Shown here in pieces: positions 17,614-25,262 of a DNA stretch of 32,954 nucleotides. Below the pieces are notes generated by a model. It did not search any database and was not told the DNA's origin. It was given only the letters and a program-made list of their open reading frames with translations. Each line of letters starts with the position of its first letter. Position 1 is the stretch's first letter. Source of the stretch: an uncultured Sulfitobacter sp. (GTDB lineage Bacteria > Pseudomonadota > Alphaproteobacteria > Rhodobacterales > Rhodobacteraceae); contig CALFWM010000034.1 of the NCBI GenBank assembly GCA_937928635.1, forward strand, positions 1-32,954, in the 5' to 3' direction. Both the position numbers and the translations under genes were made by a program.

Positions 17614-18786
17614 ATGACACGCAGACAGACCTATGACGGAGTTGTGCTGGCAGCCCCCTTTACCGCCCCCTACACGCGGTTTTCGACGCAATCCGCCCAT
17701 TGGTGGATGGCCAAAGCCCTGCGCGGTACCCTGCGGGCGGCGGGCCTGCGCAAAGAACAGATTGACGGTTTTTGCGCCTCCAGCTTTTCGCTGTTTCCTG
17801 ACACCGCCGTGGGGCTGACCCAGCATCTGGGCCTGTCCCTGCGCTATCTCGATCACATCCCGATGGGCGGGGCCAGCGGCATTGTCGCGATGCGCCGGGC
17901 CGCGCGTGCCGTTCAGGCGGGAGATGTTGATATCGTGGCCTGCGTGGCGGCAGACACCAACCAGATCGACAGTTTTCGCAAGCTGCTGGGCGGCTTTTCG
18001 CGCTTTGCCTCTGACGCGGCGTTTCCCTACGGCGCGGGCGGGCCAAACATGAGTTTTGCGCTGCTCACCGACCGCTATATGCAAGATACTGGCGCGACCC
18101 GTGCGGATTTTGGCGCGCTCTGCGTCGCACAGCGCAGCAATGCGCTCAACGTGCCCTACGCCATGATGAAACGCCCCCTGACCCTTGATCAATACCTGGA
18201 CGCGCGCATGATCTCTGATCCGATTGCGCTGTTTGACTGCGTGATGCCCTGCGCGGGGGGCGAGGCGTTTTTGCTGATGTCGGAGGACCGCGCCACAGCG
18301 CTGAACCTGCCGTTTGCCCGCATTGACGGACTGATTGAGCGGCATAATGCCCACAGCGATGACCCTATTCAGGGGCGCGGCGGCTGGACACTCGACATTG
18401 ACGACCTCTACACCATGGCCAACACCGACCCGGCGGGCATTGACCTGTTGCAAACCTATGATGATTATCCCGTTATTTGCTTGATGCAGATCGAGGATTT
18501 GGGATTTTGTGCCAAGGGTGCCGCCCCCGATTTTATCCGAAATCATGACCTGACGATCACCGGCACCTTCCCTCATAACACGTCTGGCGGACAGCTTTCT
18601 GTGGGTCAGGCCGGGGCCGCAGGCGGGTATATCGGGCTGGTGGAAGCGATCCGGCAGGTCACACAGACCGCTGGGCCAACGCAGGTGCGCGGGGCCAGAC
18701 GCGCCATGGTGTCCGGCTTTGGCATGATCAATTATGACCGCGGCATCTGTACCGGTGCTGCCATCCTATCAAGAGGTGACACATGA
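17614..18786 (+). CDS. Thiolase-superfamily protein lacking the nucleophilic Cys (SCP2-thiolase/aldolase-like)
   Basis: The 390-residue protein has the two-half thiolase fold: GGASGIVAMRRA at 85-96, CAGGEAFLL at 213-221, and NTSGGQLSVGQAG at 322-334. In ordinary thiolases the first motif reads CASG and the third GGxxxxGHP. Here the nucleophile position (86) is Gly and the His position is Gln332; a C-terminal Cys remains at 379 (GICTGAA). Cys-less members that pair with DUF35/OB-fold proteins include the steroid side-chain retro-aldolase Ltp2-ChsH2, so C-C cleavage of a beta-hydroxyacyl-CoA is a better guess than thiolysis. The next gene encodes exactly such a DUF35 domain and overlaps by 4 bases (ATGA). 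The ATG at 17614 has only a weak ribosome binding site. Confidence 0.85.
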   Translation: MTRRQTYDGVVLAAPFTAPYTRFSTQSAHWWMAKALRGTLRAAGLRKEQIDGFCASSFSLFPDTAVGLTQHLGLSLRYLDHIPMGGASGIVAMRRAARAVQAGDVDIVACVAADTNQIDSFRKLLGGFSRFASDAAFPYGAGGPNMSFALLTDRYMQDTGATRADFGALCVAQRSNALNVPYAMMKRPLTLDQYLDARMISDPIALFDCVMPCAGGEAFLLMSEDRATALNLPFARIDGLIERHNAHSDDPIQGRGGWTLDIDDLYTMANTDPAGIDLLQTYDDYPVICLMQIEDLGFCAKGAAPDFIRNHDLTITGTFPHNTSGGQLSVGQAGAAGGYIGLVEAIRQVTQTAGPTQVRGARRAMVSGFGMINYDRGICTGAAILSRGDT

Positions 18787-20030
18787 GCGTGCTCCCCCCC
18801 CCCCGCAAAAGCCCGCAACAGCGCACCACCAGCCCCACGCAGCCCCCGCAAGTGCGCAGCCGCGCCGCAATGGCACTGAGTGCAGCGGCGGCTGAGGGGC
18901 GGTTTGTGCTTCAGGTCTGCCCGGAATGTGACAGCGTCCAATACCCGCCGCGCGATGCCTGTGTGAGTTGCCTGAACACCAACCTGATGTGGCAAGACGT
19001 GGACCCAAGTGGCACGCTGCTGGCGCAAACCACGGTGAACATTTCCGTCAATCTGTATTTTCGCGAACGCGGCGATTGGCGCGTCGGCACGGTGCATCTG
19101 GATGCAGGCCCCAGCGTGGTCTGCCATCTGCATTGCGATTGTGTGACGCGCGGGCGCGTGCGTCTGATCAACCGTCTGGACCGTGCGGGCGAAGGGGTGA
19201 TGATTGCCCTGCCCGAAGGGGGCAAAGCGACCCTGCAAAGTGATCCGCAATTGAACGCCCTCAGCAGTGATCCGACCCACCGGCGCGTGCTGATCACGGA
19301 TGCGCGTGCCCCCAACACGCCGATGCTGGCCAAGGCGCTGCTGGAGGCGGGGGCGGCGACTGTATTTGTCGGAGAGGCCGAAAGTTGGCTGCCCTACCCC
19401 ACGCGCCAAGCGCTTGATAAGGTGAAGAATGTTGAGATCTTGCCACTGGATGTCACCGATACGGCCTCTGTCCAGCGGCTGGCGGCAGAGATTGGCGGCA
19501 AAACCGATATTCTGATCAACAACGCCCGGTTTTTGCGCCCCGGCGGCGTGATGGCGCGTGGCAGCACCGGGTTTGCCAGCCAGGAAATGGAGGTGAATTA
19601 TCTTGGTCTGATGCGGCTGGCACAGGCCTTTGGCCCCGGAATGTGCGCGCGCACGGCGGATGGGGTGAATTCGGCAGTGGCCTGGGTTAACCTGTTGGCG
19701 GTGTCAGCGCTGAGCAACCAACCTGGGTTTGGCACCTTCAGCGCCTCGCAGGCCGCCGCACGGTCGCTGTCCCAAAACATGCGCGCGGATTTTCGCGCCT
19801 CGGGCTTGCGGGTGATGAACGTCTATGCGGGCCCCACGGACGACGCATGGCAGCAACCGGTGCACCCGCCAAAGGTTGCGCCAATCGCCCTTGCCCGGGC
19901 CATTGTGACGGGCCTGCGTGAAGGGCTGGAAGACGTCTATTGCGGCGACGTCGCCCAAGACATCGCGCAACGGTTTCGTGAAAACCCCGGATTGCTTGAA
20001 CACGAAGTCACCGCAGGAGAATTGGGATGA
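18783..20030 (+). CDS. DUF35 Zn-ribbon/OB-fold protein fused to a degenerate short-chain dehydrogenase
   Basis: The 415-residue product starts at ATG 18783 after AGAGGTG, overlapping the thiolase-like gene. A Pro-rich tail encoded partly by an 11-C run precedes a rubredoxin-like zinc ribbon with Cys at 46, 49, 60 and 63 and an OB-fold to about 145. This is the DUF35 architecture that partners thiolase-like proteins. Residues about 168-415 are an SDR (Rossmann) domain: VLITDA, LPLDVTD, DILINNAR, MEVNYLGLMRLAQ. The Gly-rich nucleotide loop is replaced by TDARAPNT, NNAG by NNAR, and the catalytic YxxxK by FSASQ (319-323), so dehydrogenase activity is unlikely. The SDR half may serve as a structural or regulatory subunit, as one subunit of the heteromeric BbsCD dehydrogenase is reported to do. 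Confidence 0.85.
   Translation: MSVLPPPRKSPQQRTTSPTQPPQVRSRAAMALSAAAAEGRFVLQVCPECDSVQYPPRDACVSCLNTNLMWQDVDPSGTLLAQTTVNISVNLYFRERGDWRVGTVHLDAGPSVVCHLHCDCVTRGRVRLINRLDRAGEGVMIALPEGGKATLQSDPQLNALSSDPTHRRVLITDARAPNTPMLAKALLEAGAATVFVGEAESWLPYPTRQALDKVKNVEILPLDVTDTASVQRLAAEIGGKTDILINNARFLRPGGVMARGSTGFASQEMEVNYLGLMRLAQAFGPGMCARTADGVNSAVAWVNLLAVSALSNQPGFGTFSASQAAARSLSQNMRADFRASGLRVMNVYAGPTDDAWQQPVHPPKVAPIALARAIVTGLREGLEDVYCGDVAQDIAQRFRENPGLLEHEVTAGELG
18794..18804 (+). repeat. Homopolymeric run of 11 C within codons 4-8 of the DUF35-SDR gene
   Basis: Eleven consecutive C bases directly follow ATGAGCGTGCT. They encode Leu-Pro-Pro-Pro. Such tracts are prone to replication slippage, and a one-base change would put the gene out of frame 12 bases after its start. 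A sequencing or assembly length error is an alternative. Confidence 0.75.
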
Positions 20031-20815
20031 GCCTGAACACCCTTGCCACCCTTGCCGCAGAAATCGCCACGGGCGCGGTGCGCATCGTGGATCTGACCCA
20101 CACGCTGGACCCGGATTTTCCGGTGATCATCCTGCCGCCGGAATTTGGCCAATGCGCGCGGTTTCGCATGGAAGAAGTCTCTGCCTATGATCATCGCGGG
20201 CCGGGCTGGAAATGGCACAATCTGACCCTGAATGAACACACAGGCACGCATTTTGACGCCCCAGCCCATTGGATTTCGGGCCGTGACCTGCCCCACAACA
20301 CGGTTGACGCAATCCCTGTGTCAGATTTTGTCGGCCCTGTGGTTGTGATAGACTGCACGCAAGGCGCTGAAAAGGATGATGATTTTGAACTTACGCCTGA
20401 GGGGATCGCGGTCCATGAGGCAACACATGGTAAAATCCCCAAAGACGCATGGGTGTTTATGCGCACTGATTGGTCCAAACGCAGCGGTGCAGCCTATCTG
20501 AACATGAAAGACGACGGCCCCCATTCGCCCGGACCCACACCAGAGGCAATCCAGATGCTGATCAACAAGCGTGACATTCGCGGCTTTGGCACCGAAACCG
20601 TCGGCACCGATGCAGGACAAGGCGCGCATTACGCACCGCCCTTTCCGGCGCATTATTTTCTGCATGGCGCAGGCAAATATGGCCTGCAATGCATGGCCAA
20701 TCTGGATCAATTGCCCCCCACGGGCGCCCTGCTGCTGGCCGCCCCGCTCAAGATCAAAAACGGCACCGGCAGCCCCTTGCGGGTGATGGCGCTGGTCGCG
20801 GACGGAGCGTCATAA
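20027..20815 (+). CDS. Cyclase-family metal-dependent hydrolase (kynurenine formamidase-like fold)
   Basis: The 262-residue product contains the family's metal-binding motif HxGTHxDxPxH as HTGTHFDAPAH at residues 71-81. An early VDLTHTLDPDFPV (21-33) and a later ETVGTDAGQG also fit. Proteins of this family hydrolyse formamides, lactones or cyclic imides and diones, or act on polyketide-like substrates; the substrate here is not predictable. The ATG overlaps the preceding stop (ATGA), so translation is coupled to the DUF35-SDR protein. It is the third gene of the thiolase-like operon and probably opens a ring or cleaves an amide/ester in the same pathway. Confidence 0.85.
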   Translation: MSLNTLATLAAEIATGAVRIVDLTHTLDPDFPVIILPPEFGQCARFRMEEVSAYDHRGPGWKWHNLTLNEHTGTHFDAPAHWISGRDLPHNTVDAIPVSDFVGPVVVIDCTQGAEKDDDFELTPEGIAVHEATHGKIPKDAWVFMRTDWSKRSGAAYLNMKDDGPHSPGPTPEAIQMLINKRDIRGFGTETVGTDAGQGAHYAPPFPAHYFLHGAGKYGLQCMANLDQLPPTGALLLAAPLKIKNGTGSPLRVMALVADGAS

Positions 20816-20832
20816 CGGCAATGGTCCTTTGA

Positions 20833-20850
20833 GGTGCTGGACAGAGCACC
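20833..20850 (+). terminator. Weak hairpin between the cyclase and aroQ genes
   Basis: GGTGCT and AGCACC form a perfect 6-bp stem around GGACAG, 18 bases after the cyclase stop. No T-run follows, so it is at best a partial terminator or processing site, and aroQ may still be transcribed with the operon. Confidence 0.3.
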
Positions 20851-20897
20851 CCTGAACCCCCTAAGAATGAACGATCTTTCTGAGTGAGCACATTGCT

Positions 20898-21338
20898 ATG
20901 TCGTCTGTTCTGATTCTCAACGGTCCAAACCTGAACCTGCTGGGCACGCGCCAGCCGAACGTCTATGGCGCGACCACGCTTGCAGACGTGGAAGACATGT
21001 GCCGCGCGGCCGCCAAACGGCTGGGGCTTAATGTGGCCTTTGCACAAAGCAACCACGAGGGTGTGATGATTGACGCGGTGCATGGTGCCAAAGGCACCCA
21101 TGATGCGCTGATTATCAATGCCGGGGCCTATACGCATACGTCGATTGCGCTGATGGATGCGGTCGCCTCCGTTGAATTGCCGCTGGTTGAGGTGCATCTG
21201 AGCAATATCCACGCACGCGAAACCTTCCGCCATACCTCCTACTTGTCAAAGGTGGCGGTTGGCATGCTGTGTGGATTTGGCGCGCAGGGGTATGTGATGG
21301 CGCTGGACGCGCTGGCCGCCCGGTTTGATGCATCATGA
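20898..21338 (+). CDS. aroQ: 3-dehydroquinate dehydratase, type II
   Basis: The 146-residue enzyme dehydrates 3-dehydroquinate to 3-dehydroshikimate. It has all landmarks of type II dehydroquinases: ILNGPNLNLLGTR with Arg18, the catalytic Tyr23 in PNVYG, NAGAYTHTS at 74-82, and the catalytic His100 in EVHLSNIHARE. The reaction serves either the shikimate pathway or quinate catabolism. Placement directly after catabolic genes and coupling to a LuxR-type regulator, instead of an accB-accC pair as in many proteobacteria, leaves its role open. Its ATG is 82 bases after the cyclase gene with a modest purine-rich site (TGAGTGAG). Confidence 0.93.
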   Translation: MSSVLILNGPNLNLLGTRQPNVYGATTLADVEDMCRAAAKRLGLNVAFAQSNHEGVMIDAVHGAKGTHDALIINAGAYTHTSIALMDAVASVELPLVEVHLSNIHARETFRHTSYLSKVAVGMLCGFGAQGYVMALDALAARFDAS

Positions 21339-22093
21339 GCGAGCTGCGCAGATACCTGCAATTCATTGCCCGTTGCCCGTCGATTGAGGAATTGTGGGAG
21401 GCCCATTGCCAAAAGATGGGCACCTATGGGTTTGACCGTCTGATTTATGGGTTTACGCGCTATCGCACCTCGACGTCGCTGGGCGACCCTGAGGATTTTG
21501 TCATCCTGACCAATCACAGCACGGAATACACCGATGAATTTCTGGGCGGCGGGTTGTACTACCACGCGCCGATGGTGCTGTGGGCGCTCAAGAACGACGG
21601 TGCCTGCAGCTGGACCGTCTTGCATGAGATGGCGCAGGAACGTGCCATGACCCCGGCCGAGGAGCGGGTGATCGACTTTAACCGCCGCATGGACGTGACG
21701 GCGGGATATACGGTGAGTTTCAAGTCAATCTCTGCGCGCTCTAAGGGGGCGATTGCCCTGACCGCAAAGATCGGTATGGAGCAGGATGAGGTTGATGCGT
21801 TGTGGCAGGAGCATGGCAAGGACATTCAGCTGATGAATGAAATTGCGCATCTTAAAATCCTGTCCCTGCCCTATTCCACGCCCAGCCGAAACCTGACCCG
21901 CCGCCAAAGGGAAGCGCTGGAATGGGTCGGAGATGGCAAAACGATGCAAGACATTGCCCTCCTGATGGGGCTGACGGCTGCGACCGTTGAGAAACACCTG
22001 CGGCTGGCACGTGAGTCGCTGTCGGTTGAGACAACAGCGCAAGCCGTATTGAAGGCCGCCTTTGCCAACCAAATGTTCGTGTTAGACGCGTAA
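21335..22093 (+). CDS. LuxR-type transcriptional regulator with autoinducer-binding-like domain
   Basis: The 252-residue protein has an N-terminal autoinducer-binding-like domain (about 15-165) and a C-terminal LuxR/GerE helix-turn-helix (187-245: LTRRQREALEWVGDGKTMQDIA, TAATVEKHLRLAR). The AHL-contact Asp followed by Pro of classical LuxR proteins is replaced: the stretch reads YYHAPMVLW (75-83), while a Trp at 93 is retained. No luxI-like synthase is in the window, so it is a LuxR solo here and may sense something other than an AHL. The ATG overlaps the aroQ stop (ATGA), so the two are translated together. Targets are unknown; the neighbouring operon is a natural candidate. Confidence 0.85.
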   Translation: MSELRRYLQFIARCPSIEELWEAHCQKMGTYGFDRLIYGFTRYRTSTSLGDPEDFVILTNHSTEYTDEFLGGGLYYHAPMVLWALKNDGACSWTVLHEMAQERAMTPAEERVIDFNRRMDVTAGYTVSFKSISARSKGAIALTAKIGMEQDEVDALWQEHGKDIQLMNEIAHLKILSLPYSTPSRNLTRRQREALEWVGDGKTMQDIALLMGLTAATVEKHLRLARESLSVETTAQAVLKAAFANQMFVLDA

Positions 22094-22433
22094 TTCGCGC
22101 CATATATGGTGAATTGTCGTCGAATAAGGGTACAATTTGACCAAAAGGTAAGGAATCCCTGACTGGTGTTCCAAGGCAAGTTCCCGCAAGGTCAACTTGT
22201 CTCCGGTGAGTGGTTTATCCACGGGGGCACAAGCCTTCAAATCTCTGACATACCAGAGCGCTTTGGGGGTTCCGGGATCAGTCGGATCTATTGATCGATC
22301 TGGCTGACCGGGGTCATAGATGCCCTTGCTCCTCCCCGAGCAACCGTCGTACCGGGCACATTGGGCGGACCTTTCCCGGGGTCCGCCCATTTGTTTTTGG
22401 CGCTCCAGGCGCAAATTTTCGTCTTTCGCGCCA
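22094..22433 (+). other. Gene-free structured region after the LuxR-type gene
   Basis: This 340-base interval between convergent genes has no gene I can support. It begins with the palindrome CCATATATGG (22100-22109) inside a longer imperfect dyad (AATTC arms). It contains a hairpin formed by CAAGTT and AACTTG near 22176-22198 and ends in a strong plus-strand terminator. An open minus-strand frame (22082-22480) has a protein-like stretch but no start codon or ribosome binding site close to it, and it overlaps two genes. A long 3' UTR or a small RNA is possible. Confidence 0.5.
22363..22398 (+). terminator. Strong rho-independent terminator
   Basis: GGGCGGACC (22363-22371) and GGTCCGCCC (22380-22388) form a perfect 9-bp GC-rich stem around an 8-base loop. 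ATTTGTTTTT follows, so it works in the plus direction. The nearest plus-strand gene end is the LuxR-type gene 270 bases upstream. Confidence 0.85.
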
Positions 22434-23096
22434 TCACCAAGCGTGGCGACGGCGAACCCAGAATCCGGCTGTAAGGGCAAAGGCCAACAAGGGCGCTGTG
22501 GCGGTCAAAGGCACTGAGGCTATCTCTGTTTCCAAAAAGCTGAACGCGGTGGCGGTAATGGCAAAGGACCTGCTTTCCCCCGGAGCAAGAAAAAGGGTAA
22601 GGCTGTCAAAACCATCGTCAAAGCCGCTTTCGGAGAGACCAAAGCAATCAAAACCAACGTCAGTTTCGTCGGCGTTACTACAGGAGTAGGTCCCGTTGGT
22701 GGACGCAAATGTCGAAATCCCAGACAGGGAGACAAATGCGTTTGAGTCAAACCGCGTTGTGCCGGGCGGGTCCGCATAGTCTATTGACGTTGAGGCATCG
22801 GCAAGCACCATCAATTCAACAAAAATTTCGACCTCACCGGCTTGGTTGTTGGTGATGGTAAAGGTCGTTTCATCACGATCTGATCCGATATCATTCAACC
22901 CTTCGACGCGCACCGAGGCGTCGACAAAGCTGCGCCCTGTCACATCAAGATCGACCTCGACCTGTCCGATAAACGGATCTTCGAGAAAGGCCTCAAAGAA
23001 GAGGCTGCCATTGGCAAACGCCGATCCCATTGGCACGGCAAGTGCGGTGGTTGCTGACAACAGGAAAGCTATCCCACCCAGTGATAGTACTTTCAT
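22434..23096 (-). CDS. Secreted protein with VPLPA-CTERM-like sorting tail
   Basis: The start is set at ATG 23096, which follows GGGAGGG at a good distance; an upstream ATG would add 22 residues before the signal peptide. The 220-residue product has a signal peptide (MKVLSLGGIAFLLSATTALA). Its Ser/Thr/Asp-rich body has two Cys (near SCSNADETDVGFDCFG). The C-terminal tail is VPLTATAPLLAF, a hydrophobic stretch, then RRRHAW. This tripartite tail (VPLPA-like motif, membrane helix, basic end) marks substrates of exosortase-type sorting in Rhodobacteraceae. The body is not recognised. It lies downstream of tsf but is separated from it by a terminator, so it has its own transcription. Confidence 0.8.
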   Translation of the reverse strand: MKVLSLGGIAFLLSATTALAVPMGSAFANGSLFFEAFLEDPFIGQVEVDLDVTGRSFVDASVRVEGLNDIGSDRDETTFTITNNQAGEVEIFVELMVLADASTSIDYADPPGTTRFDSNAFVSLSGISTFASTNGTYSCSNADETDVGFDCFGLSESGFDDGFDSLTLFLAPGESRSFAITATAFSFLETEIASVPLTATAPLLAFALTAGFWVRRRHAW

Positions 23097-23217
23097 ATGT
23101 CCCTCCCAGTATTGCGCGTTGAGCGCAAAAGTGCCCATCAAGAAAGGAACAAACGGCACCAAACGTCAAGTTTTGTGGTGTTTTGGCATGTCACCGGGGG
23201 GGGCGGCTGACCCGCAC

Positions 23218-23254
23218 AAACGAAAAGGACCGCAACACAAAAGTGTTACGGTCC
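23218..23254 (-). terminator. Rho-independent terminator of the rpsB-tsf operon
   Basis: Read on the minus strand, GGACCGTAACAC and GTGTTGCGGTCC pair as a 12-bp stem with one G-U pair around TTTT, followed by TTTTCGTTT. It begins 24 bases after the tsf stop. Confidence 0.85.
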
Positions 23255-23277
23255 AATTCCTTAGCAAAGAAGTCAGC

Positions 23278-24153
23278 TTAGCCCTGAACAGCTTTGGCAA
23301 CCTCCGCGGCGAAGTCTTCTTTAATGACTTCGATGCCTTCGCCCACTTCAAGGCGCACGAAACCGGAAATGGTTGCGCCGGCCTCTTCGGCGGCTTTGTC
23401 CACCGTCAGGTCAGGGTTCACCACAAAGGACTGGTTCAGCAAGGTCACCTCGGCCATATATTTTTTCATGCGGCCCACGATCATCTTTTCGATAACCTGC
23501 TCCGGCTTGCCGGATTCGCGGGCGATGTCCATTTGGACCTGCTTTTCTTTCTCAACCACTGCCGGGTCAAGATCGGCCTCGGACAATGACGCAGGGTTGA
23601 CCGCCGCAATGTGCATCGCGACCTGTTTGCCAAACGCCTCATCACCGCCGGTCATTGCGAGCAGAACGCCAATTTTGCCCATGCCGGGGGCCGCTGCGTT
23701 GTGCACATAAGAGACCACTGTGTCCCCCGTCAGCGCGGCCATGCGGCGCACGGACATGTTTTCACCAATCACGGCAACCGCATCCGTCACGGTCTGCTCC
23801 ACGGACTTGCCGCCCATGTCGGCCGCTTTCAATGCATCCACGTCCGACTGTCCAATGGCCACATCTGCAATACCTGCAACCATTTTCTGGAAGTCGGCGT
23901 TTTTGCCAACAAAATCGGTTTCAGAATTCACTTCAACCGCAACACCTGTGCCACCGTCAACCTTGACGGCCACAAGGCCCTCTGCTGCGGTACGGCCAGA
24001 TTTCTTTGCCGCTTTGGCCAGGCCTTTGGTGCGCAGCCAATCGACGGCGGCTTCCATGTCGCCATTGTTTTCTGTCAGCGCCTTTTTGGCGTCCATCATG
24101 CCTGCGCCGGTGCTGTCGCGCAGTTCTTTGACCATTGATGCTGTGATTGCCAT
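23278..24153 (-). CDS. tsf: Translation elongation factor Ts
   Basis: The 291-residue protein is the nucleotide exchange factor that releases GDP from EF-Tu. It shows the N-terminal UBA-like domain ([19 protein letters not shown], ending near residue 45) and the EF-Tu-contacting motif TDFVGKN (79-85), followed by the dimerisation core (for example [10 protein letters not shown]). Length and order are standard. The ATG follows AAGGAG by 9 bases. It lies 84 bases after rpsB in the usual rpsB-tsf order. Confidence 0.97.
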   Translation of the reverse strand: MAITASMVKELRDSTGAGMMDAKKALTENNGDMEAAVDWLRTKGLAKAAKKSGRTAAEGLVAVKVDGGTGVAVEVNSETDFVGKNADFQKMVAGIADVAIGQSDVDALKAADMGGKSVEQTVTDAVAVIGENMSVRRMAALTGDTVVSYVHNAAAPGMGKIGVLLAMTGGDEAFGKQVAMHIAAVNPASLSEADLDPAVVEKEKQVQMDIARESGKPEQVIEKMIVGRMKKYMAEVTLLNQSFVVNPDLTVDKAAEEAGATISGFVRLEVGEGIEVIKEDFAAEVAKAVQG

Positions 24154-24186
24154 CTTTTGGGTCTCCTTACTAGAAAGGTTCAGGGG

Positions 24187-24211
24187 TGGGGCAGGAATTC
24201 ACCCTGCCCCA
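24187..24211 (-). promoter_or_regulatory. Perfect hairpin in the rpsB-tsf intergenic region
   Basis: TGGGGCAGG and CCTGCCCCA form a 9-bp stem around a 7-base loop containing GAATT. No T-run follows. In this operon such a structure may act as a partial attenuator or mRNA-stabilising element that sets the S2:Ts ratio. Confidence 0.5.
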
Positions 24212-24237
24212 TCATTGAATGTCAAACCTTAGGCGGT

Positions 24238-25047
24238 TTACGCCTTAACTTCTTCGGCTGGTGCCTCGGCGGCGGCTTCTGCTGCCGGGGCTTCCTCAGT
24301 CAAGGCTTCCTCTGCAGGGGCCTCTTCCATTTCGCCAAGATCGACGCCAGCGGCGCCCAGTTGTGCAGACATACCGTCAAGCGCGGCACGGGCTGCCAGA
24401 TCACAATACAGACCAATCGCGCGGGCCGCGTCATCGTTGCCCGGAATGATGTAGTCGATGCCATCGGGGGAGCAGTTGGTGTCAACCACAGCCACAACCG
24501 GAATGCCCAGCTTGTTGGCTTCGGCCACGGCCAGCGCTTCTTTTTTGACGTCGATCACAAAGATCAGGTCAGGGCGGCCACCCATTTCGCGGATACCGCC
24601 AAGGGACGCCTGCAATTTGCCCTGGTCGCGCTCCATGCCAAGACGCTCTTTTTTGGTCAGGCCTTCAAAACCCATCTCGGACTGCTCATCAATCGCTTTC
24701 AGGCGGTTGATTGACTTGGACACGGTCTGCCAGTTGGTCAGCGTGCCGCCCAGCCAGCGGTGGTTCATGTAATATTGCGCGCATTTCTCTGCCGCTTCAG
24801 CGATCGGCTGTGCTGCCTGACGCTTGGTGCCCACGAACAGGATGGACCCCCCTTTGGCCACGGTATCACGAATGGCCTGAAGCGCCTGATCCAGCATGGG
24901 AACAGTCTGCGTCAGGTCCATGATGTGAATGCCGTTGCGCGCGCCGTAAATGAACGGACCCATGCGGGGGTTCCAGCGTTGCGTCTGGTGGCCAAAGTGT
25001 ACGCCTGCTTCAAGCAGTTGGCGCATGGAGAACTCAGGAAGAGCCAT
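24238..25047 (-). CDS. rpsB: 30S ribosomal protein S2
   Basis: The protein of 269 residues begins [21 protein letters not shown], the universal S2 start. The open frame extends 80 codons further upstream, but that part is leader RNA. AAGGTAA lies upstream of ATG 25047. Conserved features include [32 protein letters not shown] and the nucleotide-like [27 protein letters not shown]. The C-terminal tail of Glu/Ala repeats (about 30 residues) is the variable extension seen in alphaproteobacterial S2. S2 binds late in 30S assembly near the platform. It is first in the rpsB-tsf operon. Confidence 0.97.
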   Translation of the reverse strand: MALPEFSMRQLLEAGVHFGHQTQRWNPRMGPFIYGARNGIHIMDLTQTVPMLDQALQAIRDTVAKGGSILFVGTKRQAAQPIAEAAEKCAQYYMNHRWLGGTLTNWQTVSKSINRLKAIDEQSEMGFEGLTKKERLGMERDQGKLQASLGGIREMGGRPDLIFVIDVKKEALAVAEANKLGIPVVAVVDTNCSPDGIDYIIPGNDDAARAIGLYCDLAARAALDGMSAQLGAAGVDLGEMEEAPAEEALTEEAPAAEAAAEAPAEEVKA

Positions 25048-25169
25048 GTCTTTATTACCTTTCCGGTTTAGCCTCATCGGGGGTATGACATCATAGGATG
25101 CCAACCGGCGGACATTCAGGGATTTCTCCCCCAAAGGCCCAACCCCGACTGCGGGTTTAAGTCTCGCGC
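25048..25169 (-). other. rpsB 5' leader
   Basis: About 115-120 bases separate the predicted transcription start from the rpsB ATG. The stretch holds short complementary segments (for example GGGGGAGAAATCCC) but no element I can name. S2 represses its own operon through a leader in some bacteria, so autoregulation is possible here. Confidence 0.4.
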
Positions 25170-25197
25170 GTATAGGCCGGGTTGCGCCGTGGTGCAA
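25170..25197 (-). promoter_or_regulatory. Probable sigma-70-type promoter of rpsB-tsf
   Basis: On the minus strand TTGCAC (25197-25192) and CTATAC (25175-25170) are separated by 16 bases, close to the consensus. The predicted start lies about 115 bases before the rpsB ATG. Confidence 0.55.
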
Positions 25198-25228
25198 GGG
25201 GCAATTCAGGCAGTTGTGCTGCCCCTTG
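25195..25228. promoter_or_regulatory. 9-bp inverted repeat over the rpsB -35 region
   Basis: CAAGGGGCA (25195-25203) and TGCCCCTTG (25220-25228) are perfect complements around 16 bases. The left arm overlaps the proposed rpsB -35 box and the right arm lies towards the divergent PA14-like gene, so it could be an operator for either gene. Confidence 0.4.
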
Positions 25229-25262
25229 GTCAACATGAAATGATTGGACAGCAGCGACCTGA

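Noticed and set aside
22082..22480. Minus-strand open frame of 132 codons after the LuxR-type gene
   Set aside because: It overlaps the LuxR-type and VPLPA-CTERM-like genes and the terminator, has no ribosome binding site near its start, and codon third positions are not biased as in neighbouring genes. The C-terminal half looks slightly protein-like, so a decayed gene cannot be excluded.
23097..23162. 22-residue N-terminal extension of the VPLPA-CTERM-like protein
   Set aside because: The internal ATG has a strong Shine-Dalgarno and a proper signal peptide start.
23611..24138. Plus-strand open frames opposite tsf
   Set aside because: They lie entirely antisense to a certain tsf gene and have no recognisable features.
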